DNA of 64,000 bases from Shewanella insulae (GCF_009831655.1 NZ_WRPA01000009.1:1-64000); one strand, 5' to 3'; positions 18,345-27,790 are shown, counted from the stretch's first letter. The notes: a model not told the origin generated them from the letters alone. A program made the numbers and translations.

Positions 18345-20042
18345 TTATCCCTGCGCCGTCATTCGCCGCGCCAAGGCAAAGCTGTCGTCCATGGTACGGG
18401 CGTACTCCACCTGACCACGGCGCTTGCGGATCCCCGCCCGCCTGAGCTTGAGCAACATGCGCGGCTGCAGATTGTTGATGATCAATGCCACCTTCTTGCT
18501 CGACAGATCTTGAGCGATCGACTCCATGGCGACGATGGCGCTCATATCCAGCAGGGTTACCTCGGACATATCCAGAATCACCACCCGCACGTCTGGACGC
18601 ACCAGGGCGATGGTCTTGAGCGCCTTGTGAGCCGAGCCGAAAAATAGCGGCCCGTTGATGTCATACACCACCACACTCTCAGGCACCTCATAGGCCTGAT
18701 GGTTGGTCTCTACAGCCCTGGCATCGGTCAGGCTGATGCTGCGGCGAATAAACAACATGGCCGCCAGCCCCATGCCCACAGCCACGGCAATCGTCATGTC
18801 GAACAGCACGGTAAGGGCGAAACAGAGCACTAAGATCAGCACATCGTCCCTCGGCGCCACCTTTAAGGTACGGGCGAAGTGTTTCGCCTCACTCATGTTC
18901 CAGGCAACCACCAGCAGCAGCGCCGCCATGGACGCCATGGGAATGTATGACAGCAGCGGCGCCAGCAGGAGGATCCCCGCCAAGATAAACAGGCCGTGGA
19001 CCACTGAGGCCAGCGGCATACTGCCCCCGGCCTTGACGTTGGCCGCGGTGCGGGCGATGGCCGCCGTCGCCGGGATCCCACCAAACAGGGGCACCAGCAT
19101 GTTACCCAGCCCCTGGCCGATCAGCTCGTCGTTGGGGTTGTGTTTCTTGCCCGACATGCCGTCGGCCACCACGGCGCACAGCAGGGATTCCAATGCCCCC
19201 AGGATAGCTATGGTGATGGCCGAGGGCAGCAGCTCACGCACCAGCTCGAAGCTCATGCCTATGGGTTGGCCATCGGCGCCCGGCAGGTTCCAGGGCCACT
19301 CGAAGCTGGGCATGATGGGCGGAATACCGCTGCCCAGCAGGCCATCGAGCTCATAGTGAAAGCGGCTGCCTATGGTCGCCACCGAGAAGCCATTTACCAT
19401 CTGGGTCATGATCCAGGCGATGAGTGCGCCTACCAATAGCGCGGCCAGGTGGGCCGGCACCTTAGACTTGAGCCTGGGCCAGGCCAGCAACACGGCCAGA
19501 GTCAGGGCGCCGATCAGCGTCTCCTGCCAGTTAATGCTGGTCAGTGCCTGGGCGATATGGGAGAGCTTCTCCAGGTAATGTTCGCCACCGGCGGCCACCT
19601 CGAGCCCGAAAAAGTCTTTGATCTGAAAGGTGGCGATCACCACACCTATCCCGGCGGTGAAGCCCACGGTCACGGGATAAGGCACTATCTCGATCAACTT
19701 ACCCAGTTTGCCCAGTCCCATTAGCAGCAGTATCACCCCGGCCATCAGGCCGCTGAGCAGCAGCCCCCCCAGACCAAACTGCTGTACGATTGGCAGCAAA
19801 ATCACCACGAAGGCCGCCGTCGGCCCCGAGATGTTGACCTTAGAGCCGCCACACAGGGCGATCACTATGCCGGCGATCATCGCCGTGTAGAGGCCGTGCT
19901 GGGGCGGCACGCCGCTGGCGATCGCCAGTGCCATTGAGAGTGGCAGGGCTATCACCCCCACGGTCAATCCCGCCAAGATATTGGTCTGTATCTCCTGAAA
20001 AGAGGGTTTAGCGCTAATGCTTTTTTTGACTGCTGAAAACAT
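18345..20042 (-). CDS. dauA: SulP family anion transporter with STAS domain (DauA-like)
   Basis: A 565-residue inner-membrane carrier with about 12-14 membrane segments followed by a cytoplasmic STAS domain (from about residue 440; VVILDMSEVTLLDMSAIVAM is the STAS core). Conserved SulP blocks: IALPLSMALAIASGVPPQHG, GGSKVNISGPTAAFVVIL and GNMLVPLFGGIPATAAIART. It closely matches my memory of E. coli DauA (YchM), which carries C4-dicarboxylates at acid pH; other SulP members carry sulfate or bicarbonate. Substrate is therefore uncertain. It is a single gene with its own terminator. Confidence 0.88.
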   Translation of the reverse strand: MFSAVKKSISAKPSFQEIQTNILAGLTVGVIALPLSMALAIASGVPPQHGLYTAMIAGIVIALCGGSKVNISGPTAAFVVILLPIVQQFGLGGLLLSGLMAGVILLLMGLGKLGKLIEIVPYPVTVGFTAGIGVVIATFQIKDFFGLEVAAGGEHYLEKLSHIAQALTSINWQETLIGALTLAVLLAWPRLKSKVPAHLAALLVGALIAWIMTQMVNGFSVATIGSRFHYELDGLLGSGIPPIMPSFEWPWNLPGADGQPIGMSFELVRELLPSAITIAILGALESLLCAVVADGMSGKKHNPNDELIGQGLGNMLVPLFGGIPATAAIARTAANVKAGGSMPLASVVHGLFILAGILLLAPLLSYIPMASMAALLLVVAWNMSEAKHFARTLKVAPRDDVLILVLCFALTVLFDMTIAVAVGMGLAAMLFIRRSISLTDARAVETNHQAYEVPESVVVYDINGPLFFGSAHKALKTIALVRPDVRVVILDMSEVTLLDMSAIVAMESIAQDLSSKKVALIINNLQPRMLLKLRRAGIRKRRGQVEYARTMDDSFALARRMTAQG

Positions 20043-20444
20043 GTTGATCCCGATGAAATAATGCTTGCGGCCGCAACACAGTTGCGAACATCTGAGTGTA
20101 ACGAGTCGAGATCAAGGCTTGTCTGCACTTGGCAAAAAATGGCAAGTCGTGAGGTGACGATACACCTGAAGTTTCTGTGAGCGTAGAGGCTGGACTGCTA
20201 AGCAATGAATGCCAGTATAACCACAGTGTGATTATGAGCTTTTATTCTAAACCTAGCGCGGGCGCCAAGGTAAGGGGCTGAACGAAAAAAATCGTACGCC
20301 TTTGGTCTAAGCCTGGCGTTTATGCTCTCAGCTCCCCTCTTTGCCACACTTCTCAACCAAAAGTGTGACTCACCCCCTTGAGATGGCGCGGCGTTTGACG
20401 CATGCTATACGGCCCCGGGGGCTAGCGCCCCCGGATTCCGTTCG
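20043..20444. other. Gap between SulP and the glycine riboswitch
   Basis: About 400 bases without a convincing gene. It must hold the SulP promoter and the promoter of the riboswitch RNA. Two stems are visible: CACACTT / AAGTGTG near 20346-20368, and a GC-rich hairpin CCGGGGGC / GCCCCCGG at 20415-20434 just before the first aptamer. Confidence 0.6.
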
Positions 20445-20680
20445 GATGAAGGTAGCAGGAGAGTGGGGAGTCAACCCCACACCGACGAGGCAAGTTTGTC
20501 GCCAGGCGTTATCGGCGAGAAACCACTCTTTCAGGTGCCATATTGTGGCGTGGACTGTTACTGGACGAGCCTCTGGAGAGACTGTGAGCCCAGGATAACT
20601 CTTAGGTATCACGGCGCCGAAGGCGAAAGTGCAGCCCCAATGGCTGTGCGAAACGCTCAGGCAAAAGGACAGAGGAGAGG
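20445..20680 (+). promoter_or_regulatory. Tandem glycine riboswitch
   Basis: Two glycine aptamers in series. The first spans about 20448-20540 (GGAGAGTGG ... ACCGACGAGGCAAG ... AACCACTCTTTCAGG). The second spans about 20571-20677 (GGAGAG ... GCGCCGAAGGCGAAAG ... CGCTCAGGCAAAAGGACAG); that last block is the family's most conserved stretch. An inverted repeat (TATAGCC-CT-GGCTATA, 20694-20709) follows and may be part of the expression platform. The RNA leads into the AGCS symporter gene, a usual target, which suggests glycine-responsive control. Confidence 0.93.
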
Positions 20681-20897
20681 ATGACTGTAGCGGTTATAGC
20701 CCTGGCTATATTCAGTCACTGTCGTTTGTTGCTTTTGCCTGTTGCTGCGTGCCACTGTTAAAGCCTATTGCTGTTAATCGGTGTCCCTGTTAATAAGAAT
20801 CACCTAGCCACAAACGCCGGTCTCCACACAGACATTTCTTTTCCTCCTCCATATTAGGGGGTCTACGGACCCTAGAGTTTAATATTCGAGGAACATC

Positions 20898-22271
20898 ATG
20901 AATTTTCACGCGTTACTTAGCGAGATCAACGCCATCGTCTGGGGCCCTATTACCCTGTGCCTGCTGGTCGGCACCGGCCTCTATCTCACCCTGCGCCTCA
21001 GGCTGATCCAGGTCTTTAAGTTACCCCTGGCACTCAGGTTGCTGTTTAAACCCGCCAGCGGCCAGGGGGATCTCTCCTCCTTCGCCGCTCTGTGCACCGC
21101 CTTGTCGGCCACCATAGGCACGGGCAATATCGTCGGGGTGGCCACCGCCATCAAGATCGGTGGCCCGGGCGCCCTCTTCTGGATGTGGCTGGCGGCCTTC
21201 TTCGGCATGGCCACCAAGTATGGCGAATGCATGCTGGCGCTCAAGTATCGCACCACAGATGCGCGTGGCAATATCGCCGGCGGCCCCATGTACTACATAG
21301 AGCGCGGCCTGGGCCTCGGTTGGCTGGCCAAGCTGTTTGCCCTGTTCGGCGTCGGCGTCGCCTTCTTCGGCATAGGCACCTTTGCCCAGGTCAACGCCAT
21401 CAGCGATGCCATGACCATCGCCTTCCACGTGCCCGCCTGGGTCACGGCCCTGGTGCTCACCCTGCTGGTGGCCGCGGTGACCCTGGGGGGCGTCAAGCGA
21501 ATCGCCAAGGTGGCACAGAAGCTGGTACCCAGCATGGCGCTGGGGTACGTGCTGGCCTGCCTGTGGATCCTGGTGACCTTCAGCGAGCAGATCATCCCAG
21601 CGTTGCAGCTGGTGATCCACTCGGCCTTCAGCCCCATCTCCGCCGCCGGTGGCTTCCTGGGGGCTACCGTGGCCCAGGCGATTCAGATAGGGATCGCCCG
21701 CGGGGTCTTCTCCAACGAGTCGGGTCTGGGTAGCGCCCCCATCGCAGCGGCCGCAGCCAAGACCAAGGAGCCGGTAGAACAGGGATTGGTGAGCATGACG
21801 GGCACCTTCTTCGATACCCTGCTCATCTGCACCATGACGGGACTGGTGCTGATCATCACAGGCGTCTGGAGCGGCGACGCCGCGGGCGCCGCCATGACCA
21901 GCGCGGCCTTCGCCACCGGCGGTTCGGCGGTCATCGGCCAATATCTGGTGACCATCGCCCTGGTCTGCTTCGCCTTCACCACCATTCTGGGCTGGCACTA
22001 CTACGGCGAGCGCTGCTGGTACTATCTCACTGGCCACAAGCTGGGCGAGCGAGGCATTAAGCTCTACCAGTTTATCTTTCTGAGTCTAATCGCCCTGGGT
22101 GCCTTCATTCAGCTGGATCTCATCTGGCTGCTGGCCGATACCGTCAACGGCCTGATGGCGATTCCCAACCTGATCGCCCTCATCGGCCTGCGCAAGGTGA
22201 TCATCGCCGACACCCTGAGCTATTTCGCCGCCAGAGACAGCCAAGGGACGCAGCAGGAGCTGACGGCCTGA
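20898..22271 (+). CDS. AGCS family sodium:alanine/glycine symporter
   Basis: A 457-residue carrier with about 10-11 membrane segments. Family hallmarks: SATIGTGNIVGVATAI near residue 71, GGPMYYIERGLG and ARGVFSNESGLGSAPIAAAA. It moves alanine or glycine with sodium across the inner membrane. The glycine riboswitch upstream suggests glycine as the physiological substrate, either for removal of excess or for uptake. GAGG six bases before the ATG supports the start. A GC-rich hairpin (CGCCGC / GCGGCG) lies just after the stop near 22304-22324, without a T-tract. Confidence 0.93.
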   Translation: MNFHALLSEINAIVWGPITLCLLVGTGLYLTLRLRLIQVFKLPLALRLLFKPASGQGDLSSFAALCTALSATIGTGNIVGVATAIKIGGPGALFWMWLAAFFGMATKYGECMLALKYRTTDARGNIAGGPMYYIERGLGLGWLAKLFALFGVGVAFFGIGTFAQVNAISDAMTIAFHVPAWVTALVLTLLVAAVTLGGVKRIAKVAQKLVPSMALGYVLACLWILVTFSEQIIPALQLVIHSAFSPISAAGGFLGATVAQAIQIGIARGVFSNESGLGSAPIAAAAAKTKEPVEQGLVSMTGTFFDTLLICTMTGLVLIITGVWSGDAAGAAMTSAAFATGGSAVIGQYLVTIALVCFAFTTILGWHYYGERCWYYLTGHKLGERGIKLYQFIFLSLIALGAFIQLDLIWLLADTVNGLMAIPNLIALIGLRKVIIADTLSYFAARDSQGTQQELTA

Positions 22272-22345
22272 GGCCATTTACATTCGCCAGAAGACTTGAG
22301 TGAGCGCCGCCGAACGCGGCGGCGATCACAACAAGTCGACAAAAG

Positions 22346-22359
22346 CTGATCGAGATCAA
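22346..22359. promoter_or_regulatory. FNR/EtrA-type binding site upstream of the CCGSCS-motif gene
   Basis: CTGAT-CGAG-ATCAA matches the FNR consensus TTGAT-N4-ATCAA at 9 of 10 positions. Its centre (22352.5) is 41.5 bases before a plausible start site near 22394, with a -10-like TACTCT at 22382-22387. This is the class II activation geometry. Confidence 0.55.
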
Positions 22360-22419
22360 ATACCCGAGTAATTTAATCAAGTACTCTGTGGCCAGTTAAT
22401 CGAACCAACAGGAGTCATT

Positions 22420-22530
22420 ATGAGTTGTTGTGGCGGATGCGGCGGACAGGCCGAGAAACCTAAACAGGAAGAGACCAAGCAAGAGAAGGCAGCAGAGCAG
22501 GAGGCCAACACCCAGCAGACTAAGGACTAG
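22420..22530 (+). CDS. CCGSCS-motif small protein (36 residues)
   Basis: A 36-residue protein beginning MSCCGGCGG, followed by a highly charged Glu/Lys/Gln tail. AGGAG lies five bases before the ATG, and a terminator follows within 40 bases, so it is a true single-gene unit. The N-terminal Cys-Cys-Gly-x-Cys cluster matches the small CCGSCS-motif family of marine gammaproteobacteria, whose function is unknown. The three closely spaced cysteines could bind a metal. The FNR-like site upstream suggests anaerobic control. Confidence 0.8.
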   Translation: MSCCGGCGGQAEKPKQEETKQEKAAEQEANTQQTKD

Positions 22531-22564
22531 GCGCCATCTCACCATCTCCCTACACCACTGCATC

Positions 22565-22596
22565 GAAAGCCGGCCCTCATCAACCGGCTTTTATTT
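22565..22596 (+). terminator. Terminator after the CCGSCS-motif gene
   Basis: AAAGCCGG / CCGGCTTT stem with a 10-base loop, followed by TTTATTTT. Confidence 0.9.
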
Positions 22597-22627
22597 TGCC
22601 TCCAATTCAGACTGAGGCCGGGCGATT

Positions 22628-23329
22628 CTAGCGGCGTAATTTAAGGTAGAGTTCACCATCGCGGATCTGCAGATCGTCGACCCCATCGGCGAAGGTGGTC
22701 CAGAAGCCGCGATCGCCAAACTCCCCCACCAGATTGACGTTCTTCATGTTACCCAGCCAGGCATTGGGGATGGGCACGCCCATCAGGCTCACGCCGACAA
22801 GCGCCACCACGGGGCGACGGCTGGCGTCCAGATGGATATCCAAGCCGGCGTTCACCCGTAGGATCTCACCGGCCATGATGGGAAAATCCTGGGGAATGGG
22901 GATCAAGATCTTGGCGCTGGCCAGGTTGTCGGAAAAATCTATCGCCACCCGCTCGGCAAAGTCTGGGTTGCGGCCTATCATGGCGTTGACCTCCTTCTCG
23001 CTGAAGGTCACCTTGCGGTCGGCGTCGCGCTCACGATAGGGCTCGGGCTCAAGCTTGCCCGCCCCGCCGTGGCGATCGTCCTTGCGCTCCACCTGCCATC
23101 CCAGCTGCGACAACTTGTTGTCCAACCGCCGCTCCTCCTTCGCATTGAGGGTCACGGGGGTGAAGGGAGAGGGAAAAATATAGGTCTTAATGATGAAGAA
23201 GCTGGCGAGCGCCGTCAGTACCATGGTCAGCAGCACGATTAAGAAGATCTGCATCCCGCTGAAGCCTCGCTGGCGACGAATCACGGTCATGGGGCCGATT
23301 TTTTTAGCAAACAATATGTTAGCAAGCAT
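22628..23329 (-). CDS. Unknown membrane-anchored protein
   Basis: About 233 residues. AAGGAAGG four bases before the ATG at 23329 decides the start; the longer frame to 23491 lacks such a site and would run into a hairpin region. One membrane segment (residues about 25-48, MQIFLIVLLTMVLTALASFF) anchors a soluble C-terminal domain that is probably periplasmic. That domain contains a KVTFSEKEVNAMIGRNPDFAERVAIDF stretch and ends LQIRDGELYLKLRR, suggesting a beta-rich lipid- or ligand-binding fold. I do not recognise the family. The upstream barrel-protein gene is on the same strand. Confidence 0.7.
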   Translation of the reverse strand: MLANILFAKKIGPMTVIRRQRGFSGMQIFLIVLLTMVLTALASFFIIKTYIFPSPFTPVTLNAKEERRLDNKLSQLGWQVERKDDRHGGAGKLEPEPYRERDADRKVTFSEKEVNAMIGRNPDFAERVAIDFSDNLASAKILIPIPQDFPIMAGEILRVNAGLDIHLDASRRPVVALVGVSLMGVPIPNAWLGNMKNVNLVGEFGDRGFWTTFADGVDDLQIRDGELYLKLRR

Positions 23330-23459
23330 TACGCCTTCCTTTGGCCGCCGAATTGTGTCGATCGCGGCACTATGAATCAATTTGTTGCAGGCTATGGTAC
23401 TTGGCAGAGGCCGATAAGAAAACCTGGGCCACACCCTAAGGTGGGCCCAGGCGGAGATC

Positions 23460-23489
23460 GCCGACACTAGGAGAGAGGTTAGTGTCGGC
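23460..23489. other. Strong hairpin between two minus-strand genes
   Basis: A perfect 10-bp stem (GCCGACACTA / TAGTGTCGGC) lies 24 bases after the stop of the barrel-protein gene, with no T-tract on the minus strand. It may stabilise the upstream transcript or partly terminate it. Confidence 0.5.
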
Positions 23490-23512
23490 AAAATTGTCGA
23501 TAAAAGGCTGAT

Positions 23513-24265
23513 TTAAAATACGTAAAAATAGCGCAGCTTCAGGGTCGACTCGGTACCCACCACGTAGCCACCAATGGGTGAGTTTTCACCTATGTAACGG
23601 GTTCTGTGGTCGGTAGAGGCGTTGTTAACCAAGAATCGCTCATGCACCAACATCAGCTTATGACGTTTGTCGTCGGTCAGATTGGCAGTCAGGTTAAACT
23701 CCAGCTTCATGGTTTGGCCCAACTCATCGTCGTTCCAGCTGGCATACTGAGGGTGGAAGGTCGCACTGAAGGTATCGTTAAACTGGTAGTCAGCCTTAAG
23801 GTTTAGCTGGACACCATGATCCTTAAACACCTTACCATCCACGCCCTTCATGTCGATCCCTGCCAGCGTCGGGTTGACCCGCAGGCAGAACTTGCCCCAG
23901 CAGTCTTTATAGGCGAGACCCACCGCGGCAATATTTGGGCCGGCGCCGAGCCAGTCCCCCTTGATGAGATCCACCGACATACCAAAGTTGTCGTTCCAGA
24001 AACCATAGCCCCAGTTGCGCGCCACCGTAATATCGCCATTACGGTTCACCTTGGCGGCGGTGATGTTGTTCCAGTTAAGCCCTAGAAACTCCACATTTGC
24101 CGCCTGTAAAATGGCTTCGAATTGCTGCTTTTCCTTCTTCTCGGTAGACTGCACGGTTTTTGCCGACTCGAAGCCTATGCCACCGATAATGGTCGCCGCC
24201 GATGCATGGCTAGGGGCCATTAAGGCGCCCGCCATCAAAGCTGGAACAATAAGTAAATTTTTCAT
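23513..24265 (-). CDS. Unknown outer-membrane beta-barrel protein
   Basis: A 250-residue protein with a clear signal peptide (MKNLLIVPALMAGALMAPSHASA). Its mature part is rich in alternating polar and aromatic strands and ends in YFYVF; a terminal Phe is the usual signal for outer-membrane insertion. Two cysteines (CWGKFC) are close enough to form a loop disulfide. Size and pattern suggest a 10-12-strand barrel, perhaps a channel. No specific family recognised. Confidence 0.7.
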   Translation of the reverse strand: MKNLLIVPALMAGALMAPSHASAATIIGGIGFESAKTVQSTEKKEKQQFEAILQAANVEFLGLNWNNITAAKVNRNGDITVARNWGYGFWNDNFGMSVDLIKGDWLGAGPNIAAVGLAYKDCWGKFCLRVNPTLAGIDMKGVDGKVFKDHGVQLNLKADYQFNDTFSATFHPQYASWNDDELGQTMKLEFNLTANLTDDKRHKLMLVHERFLVNNASTDHRTRYIGENSPIGGYVVGTESTLKLRYFYVF

Positions 24266-24482
24266 GGACCTTCTCTCTCATCAGTCATCACATGGATTAA
24301 TTGAGTGGCATTTTATCCCCGTAGGGGGGATTCGCCTCGGCAGGTATTATGCGAAAAACCAATAGATACAGGGGCACGATAACTATGACAGACCAACAGC
24401 CCCCTCGACAGGCTAGGCATTCCTGGGGATTCTGTTAGAGTAATTAAGATTAACTATAGATTAGAGCATGAGGAACTTGCCC

Positions 24483-25004
24483 ATGGGTGTAATCACCAAG
24501 ATTTCAATCCCCCTACTCGCCGCCCTGGCGCTGTCGGCCTGCAACCAGCAAGAGCAATCTGCACCGGCACAGCCACCTGCCGCAGAGCAAAGCTCGGCAG
24601 AGGAAAGTGCTAAAGAGACTGTCGCAATTAAGGCCGATGAGGCCAAGGCGACTCAAGTCGAAGCGGACAAGGCTCAGCCAAAGGCCGAAGATCTTCAAAT
24701 CGTCGCCGATGGCTTATCTAAGGAGACCAGCGACTCACTGCAGAAGGCGATCACCATGACACAAGGCACGGTTAGGTATTTCAATCTCGAAGGGGGCTTC
24801 TGGGGCATAGTCGCCGATGATGGCCGCCACATATTGCCGCAAAATCTCCCCCAGGAGTATCGCAAGGATGGCCTGCGCCTGAGTTTCAAGGCCCAGGAGG
24901 TCAAGGATATGATGACCATACAGCAGTGGGGGATACTCTCTAAGCTAAGCGATATCGAGGTGATCGGCCAGGTCGACAGCAAGTCCGGCGATCCTCGCCT
25001 CTAG
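24483..25004 (+). CDS. Unknown lipoprotein
   Basis: About 173 residues. The start at 24483 is preferred over 24468 because AGGAA lies seven bases upstream and the protein then begins with a standard lipoprotein signal (LLAALALSAC; lipidated Cys about residue 20). A low-complexity Gln/Ala/Glu-rich linker (about 21-75) follows, then a compact domain (GTVRYFNLEGGFWGIVADDG ...) of beta-rich appearance. Probably tethered to the inner or outer membrane facing the periplasm. Function unknown. Confidence 0.75.
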   Translation: MGVITKISIPLLAALALSACNQQEQSAPAQPPAAEQSSAEESAKETVAIKADEAKATQVEADKAQPKAEDLQIVADGLSKETSDSLQKAITMTQGTVRYFNLEGGFWGIVADDGRHILPQNLPQEYRKDGLRLSFKAQEVKDMMTIQQWGILSKLSDIEVIGQVDSKSGDPRL

Positions 25005-25124
25005 GCGCTCGCAGCGCTAATGGGGAAAGCCTATCAGGCCTGCTTCAGGCGCTATCACTTGAGCTAGCCACAGAGGATGCTAAACTTGCGGCCTGTTTAC
25101 ATTCAACCGAGATAAGGTAGTGCA

Positions 25125-25379
25125 ATGAATCCTATTATTGCAATCTTAAAAGAACACAAGGTCAGCGACGCACAGATCCAGGAGCTATTTCAGGCCCTGA
25201 CTGAAAACCCTCTGATGGCCATGGGCACCATTGGCCAACTGGGGATCGCCCCAGAAAAGCTGCAGCAGCTGATGGCGTTGGTGATGCAAAACCCTGCCCT
25301 GATCAAAGAGGCTGTCACCGAGCTGGGCCTGGATTTCGCCAAGGTCGAGGCCGCCAAGGCGCAGTTACAGAAGTCTTAA
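25125..25379 (+). CDS. DUF2999 family small protein
   Basis: An 84-residue helical, cytoplasmic protein starting MNPIIAILKEHKVSDAQIQE and containing QALTENPLMAMGTIGQLGI. This matches my memory of DUF2999, a family of Vibrio and Shewanella with no known function. A single gene followed at once by a strong terminator. Confidence 0.85.
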   Translation: MNPIIAILKEHKVSDAQIQELFQALTENPLMAMGTIGQLGIAPEKLQQLMALVMQNPALIKEAVTELGLDFAKVEAAKAQLQKS

Positions 25380-25393
25380 GCTGTTAATCTCAT

Positions 25394-25433
25394 TAAAAAA
25401 GGCTGCACCCTGTAATTGGGGCAGCCTTTTTTA
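25394..25433. terminator. Bidirectional terminator
   Basis: AAAAAAGGCTGC / GCAGCCTTTTTT stem with a 14-base loop between the convergent DUF2999 and S9 peptidase genes. A and T runs flank it, so it works on both strands. Confidence 0.92.
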
Positions 25434-25461
25434 TTGCTGACGTAAAGGTTGAATTTATCCC

Positions 25462-27489
25462 CTACTTGCCACCCGGCTCGGCGAAGCGGGTCATCCAGTC
25501 CTTCACCTGGTGATACCAGTAGATGGAGTTGTTAGGCTTCATGATCCAGTGGTTCTCGTCGGGGAAGTAGATCATGCGCGACTCCACACCGCGGGTCTGC
25601 AGGGTTCTGAACAGCTCGAAGCCCTGACCCACAGGCACGCGATAATCCAGCTGACCGTGGATCACTAGGGTCGGGGTGTTGAAGTTGCCTGCGCCGTAAT
25701 GCGGCGAGATCGACTGGTAAATCTCAGGGTTATCCCAGTAGTTGCCAAAGCGTGGACTGTGCACCGAGAAGTCCGCCGCCATCTGCGAGTACATGTTGTA
25801 AACGGCGGCGTGGATCAGCAGGGCGTTGAAGGGATGCTTCTGCCCCAGGATGATAGAGGTCAGGTAACCACCGTAACTGGCACCACCGGCCACCATGCGC
25901 TTGTCATCGATCCAGGACTGCTGCTTAAACCAGTCGGCCGCCTTTAACACATCTTCCAGGGACTTGTTCTTCCAGTCCGGGTTGATGCTGTCGGCAAATT
26001 CCTGACCGAAGCTGCTCGAACCATGGAAATTAGGCCAGGCGGTCACATAGCCCCAGGAGGCGAAGGTCTGGGCGTTCCAGCGGTAATGGAAGCCGTCCGA
26101 GATGGCGTTGTGCGGCCCGCCATGCACCAGCATCATCAGGGGGTATTTCTTGCTGCGATCGAATCCTGGCGGGTAGTGCACCCACATCTGAATCTCTTGG
26201 TCCTTATAACCCTTGTAGGTCACAGACTCATAGGTGCCGAGATCCACATCGGCCAGGACCTCATCGTTAAAGCTATCCAGGCGAGTGGTCTTGCCATTTC
26301 TGGCGTTAACCTTCACCAGACGCGCCGGGTAGAGGAAGCTGTCGTTGGCCGCCACCAGGGTGCCGTCTTTGGCGATGGCTGGCTTGCCGAAGTTGGTCGA
26401 CTTGGTGATCGCCTTCACCTTACCCTTCTTGGCGTCGATATGGTACAGGCGCCGGGTGGCCGCATCGTCGATGGCGGCATAGAAGCCCTTGCTGTCCGGG
26501 GTCCACACGAAGCGGGCTACCGAGCGATCCCACTCCTTAGCGAGCATCTTAGTGCTGCGCTTCTTGAGATCGAACAACATCAGCTTGGCGGTATCGGCGT
26601 AGAAGCCCTGAATATGCTGGCGGGTGAAGGCCAGTGTCTTACCGTTGGGGCTGAACTTAGGGCTGCCGTCTGGCGCTAGGTTGTCGGGAGTGATGTTTTC
26701 CGCCTTGCCGCTACCGATAGCCGCGAGGAAGATATCTCGTTTAGGATTTACCTGATTGTCGCTGCCGTTGGCATTAAAGGCGATCCAGGCTTCATCCGGG
26801 CTGATGTCATAGCTGCCCGCGCCTTGGGATGAGCGCGGCAGCTCGATATTCAGGGGCTGAGTGATCGCCTCCACCTCGCCACCCTTGGCGGCAATACGGA
26901 ACACGTGGGCCTGACGGCCTTCGTCTATCCAGTGATCGAAGCTCGAATAGGGCAGCGCGTTCCACTGATGGGCCGACACCTTGTTATCCTTATCGGCCTT
27001 GAGCTGCTCACCTATCTCTGTCCAGTTCTTACCCGGATAGACAGAGCTGATGAAGTAGAGATGCTCGCCCACCCACTTGATGCCATAGACTCCGCTCGGC
27101 ACATCGGTCAGGCGCTGAGCCTCGCCCGGCCCATCCATAGGCAAGAGATAGATCTGTCCCGCCTCATCCTTATCGCGCTTACTGATAAAGGCCAGGGTCT
27201 TGCTGTCTGGCGAGAACACCGGCTCGCTCACCCGCATCCCCTTAGCGGTCAACGCCCGCTGCTGCTTGCCGTCCTGGCTAAACAGCCACAGCTGGGTATT
27301 GCCCTTATCTTCGGGCACATCGTATTCGGTTACCGGGGCGATGATGTAATCGCCATTGGGGGAAATACTGGGGTTACCTATCCGGCTGAGCTGCCACAGC
27401 ACCTCCACCGACAGAGGCTTGCCCGTTTGGGCAAAAACCGTCGTCACCGGCATCAAGATGCACAGCAAGAGTATGGCTATCTTCTTCAC
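25462..27489 (-). CDS. S9 family prolyl oligopeptidase/acylaminoacyl-peptidase
   Basis: A 675-residue exported serine peptidase. A signal peptide (cleavage near VFA/Q, residue 20) precedes a beta-propeller of about 400 residues (SPDSKTLAF, SPNGKTLAF repeats). The C-terminal alpha/beta-hydrolase domain has the nucleophile in GGASYGGYL (Ser near residue 541), the Asp in HGQLDYRVP and the His in DENHWI. Enzymes of this class cut dipeptides or acylated residues from short peptides, here in the periplasm. It is a single gene and its start has the expected signal sequence. Confidence 0.93.
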   Translation of the reverse strand: MKKIAILLLCILMPVTTVFAQTGKPLSVEVLWQLSRIGNPSISPNGDYIIAPVTEYDVPEDKGNTQLWLFSQDGKQQRALTAKGMRVSEPVFSPDSKTLAFISKRDKDEAGQIYLLPMDGPGEAQRLTDVPSGVYGIKWVGEHLYFISSVYPGKNWTEIGEQLKADKDNKVSAHQWNALPYSSFDHWIDEGRQAHVFRIAAKGGEVEAITQPLNIELPRSSQGAGSYDISPDEAWIAFNANGSDNQVNPKRDIFLAAIGSGKAENITPDNLAPDGSPKFSPNGKTLAFTRQHIQGFYADTAKLMLFDLKKRSTKMLAKEWDRSVARFVWTPDSKGFYAAIDDAATRRLYHIDAKKGKVKAITKSTNFGKPAIAKDGTLVAANDSFLYPARLVKVNARNGKTTRLDSFNDEVLADVDLGTYESVTYKGYKDQEIQMWVHYPPGFDRSKKYPLMMLVHGGPHNAISDGFHYRWNAQTFASWGYVTAWPNFHGSSSFGQEFADSINPDWKNKSLEDVLKAADWFKQQSWIDDKRMVAGGASYGGYLTSIILGQKHPFNALLIHAAVYNMYSQMAADFSVHSPRFGNYWDNPEIYQSISPHYGAGNFNTPTLVIHGQLDYRVPVGQGFELFRTLQTRGVESRMIYFPDENHWIMKPNNSIYWYHQVKDWMTRFAEPGGK

Positions 27490-27790
27490 GCGTCCTCTCC
27501 TTCAAGTTGTTTTTATTGTGATTTGGCCCACATGATCGGCCCTAACACTTAAACTAAGCTTAATCCTTAGCACACCTCCAAGAACTTCACTCTATCACCA
27601 CGCAACATAAGTACAAATTTTCGCCACACAGATAGACTATCCTGCGCTTGAGGCTCGACAGAGTTGCACAAACTGCAAATCTGATTCACCCAGATTGCAA
27701 ATCAGCCAGGGCTCACAAAGCTCTCGACAGTTGACAGGCCCATCACAAACCCGAGCTAAACCCTTGATAAAAACTAACTCGCCCAAAGAA
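27490..27790. other. Gap between the S9 peptidase and the arsR operon
   Basis: About 300 bases holding the promoters of two divergent units and no convincing gene. TGCAAATC occurs twice (near 27675 and 27698) in a direct-repeat arrangement of unknown meaning. Confidence 0.5.

Noticed and set aside
21021..22037. 338-codon frame antisense to the AGCS symporter
   Set aside because: The sense strand has full family motifs and a riboswitch; the antisense product is Gly/His/Gln-rich noise.
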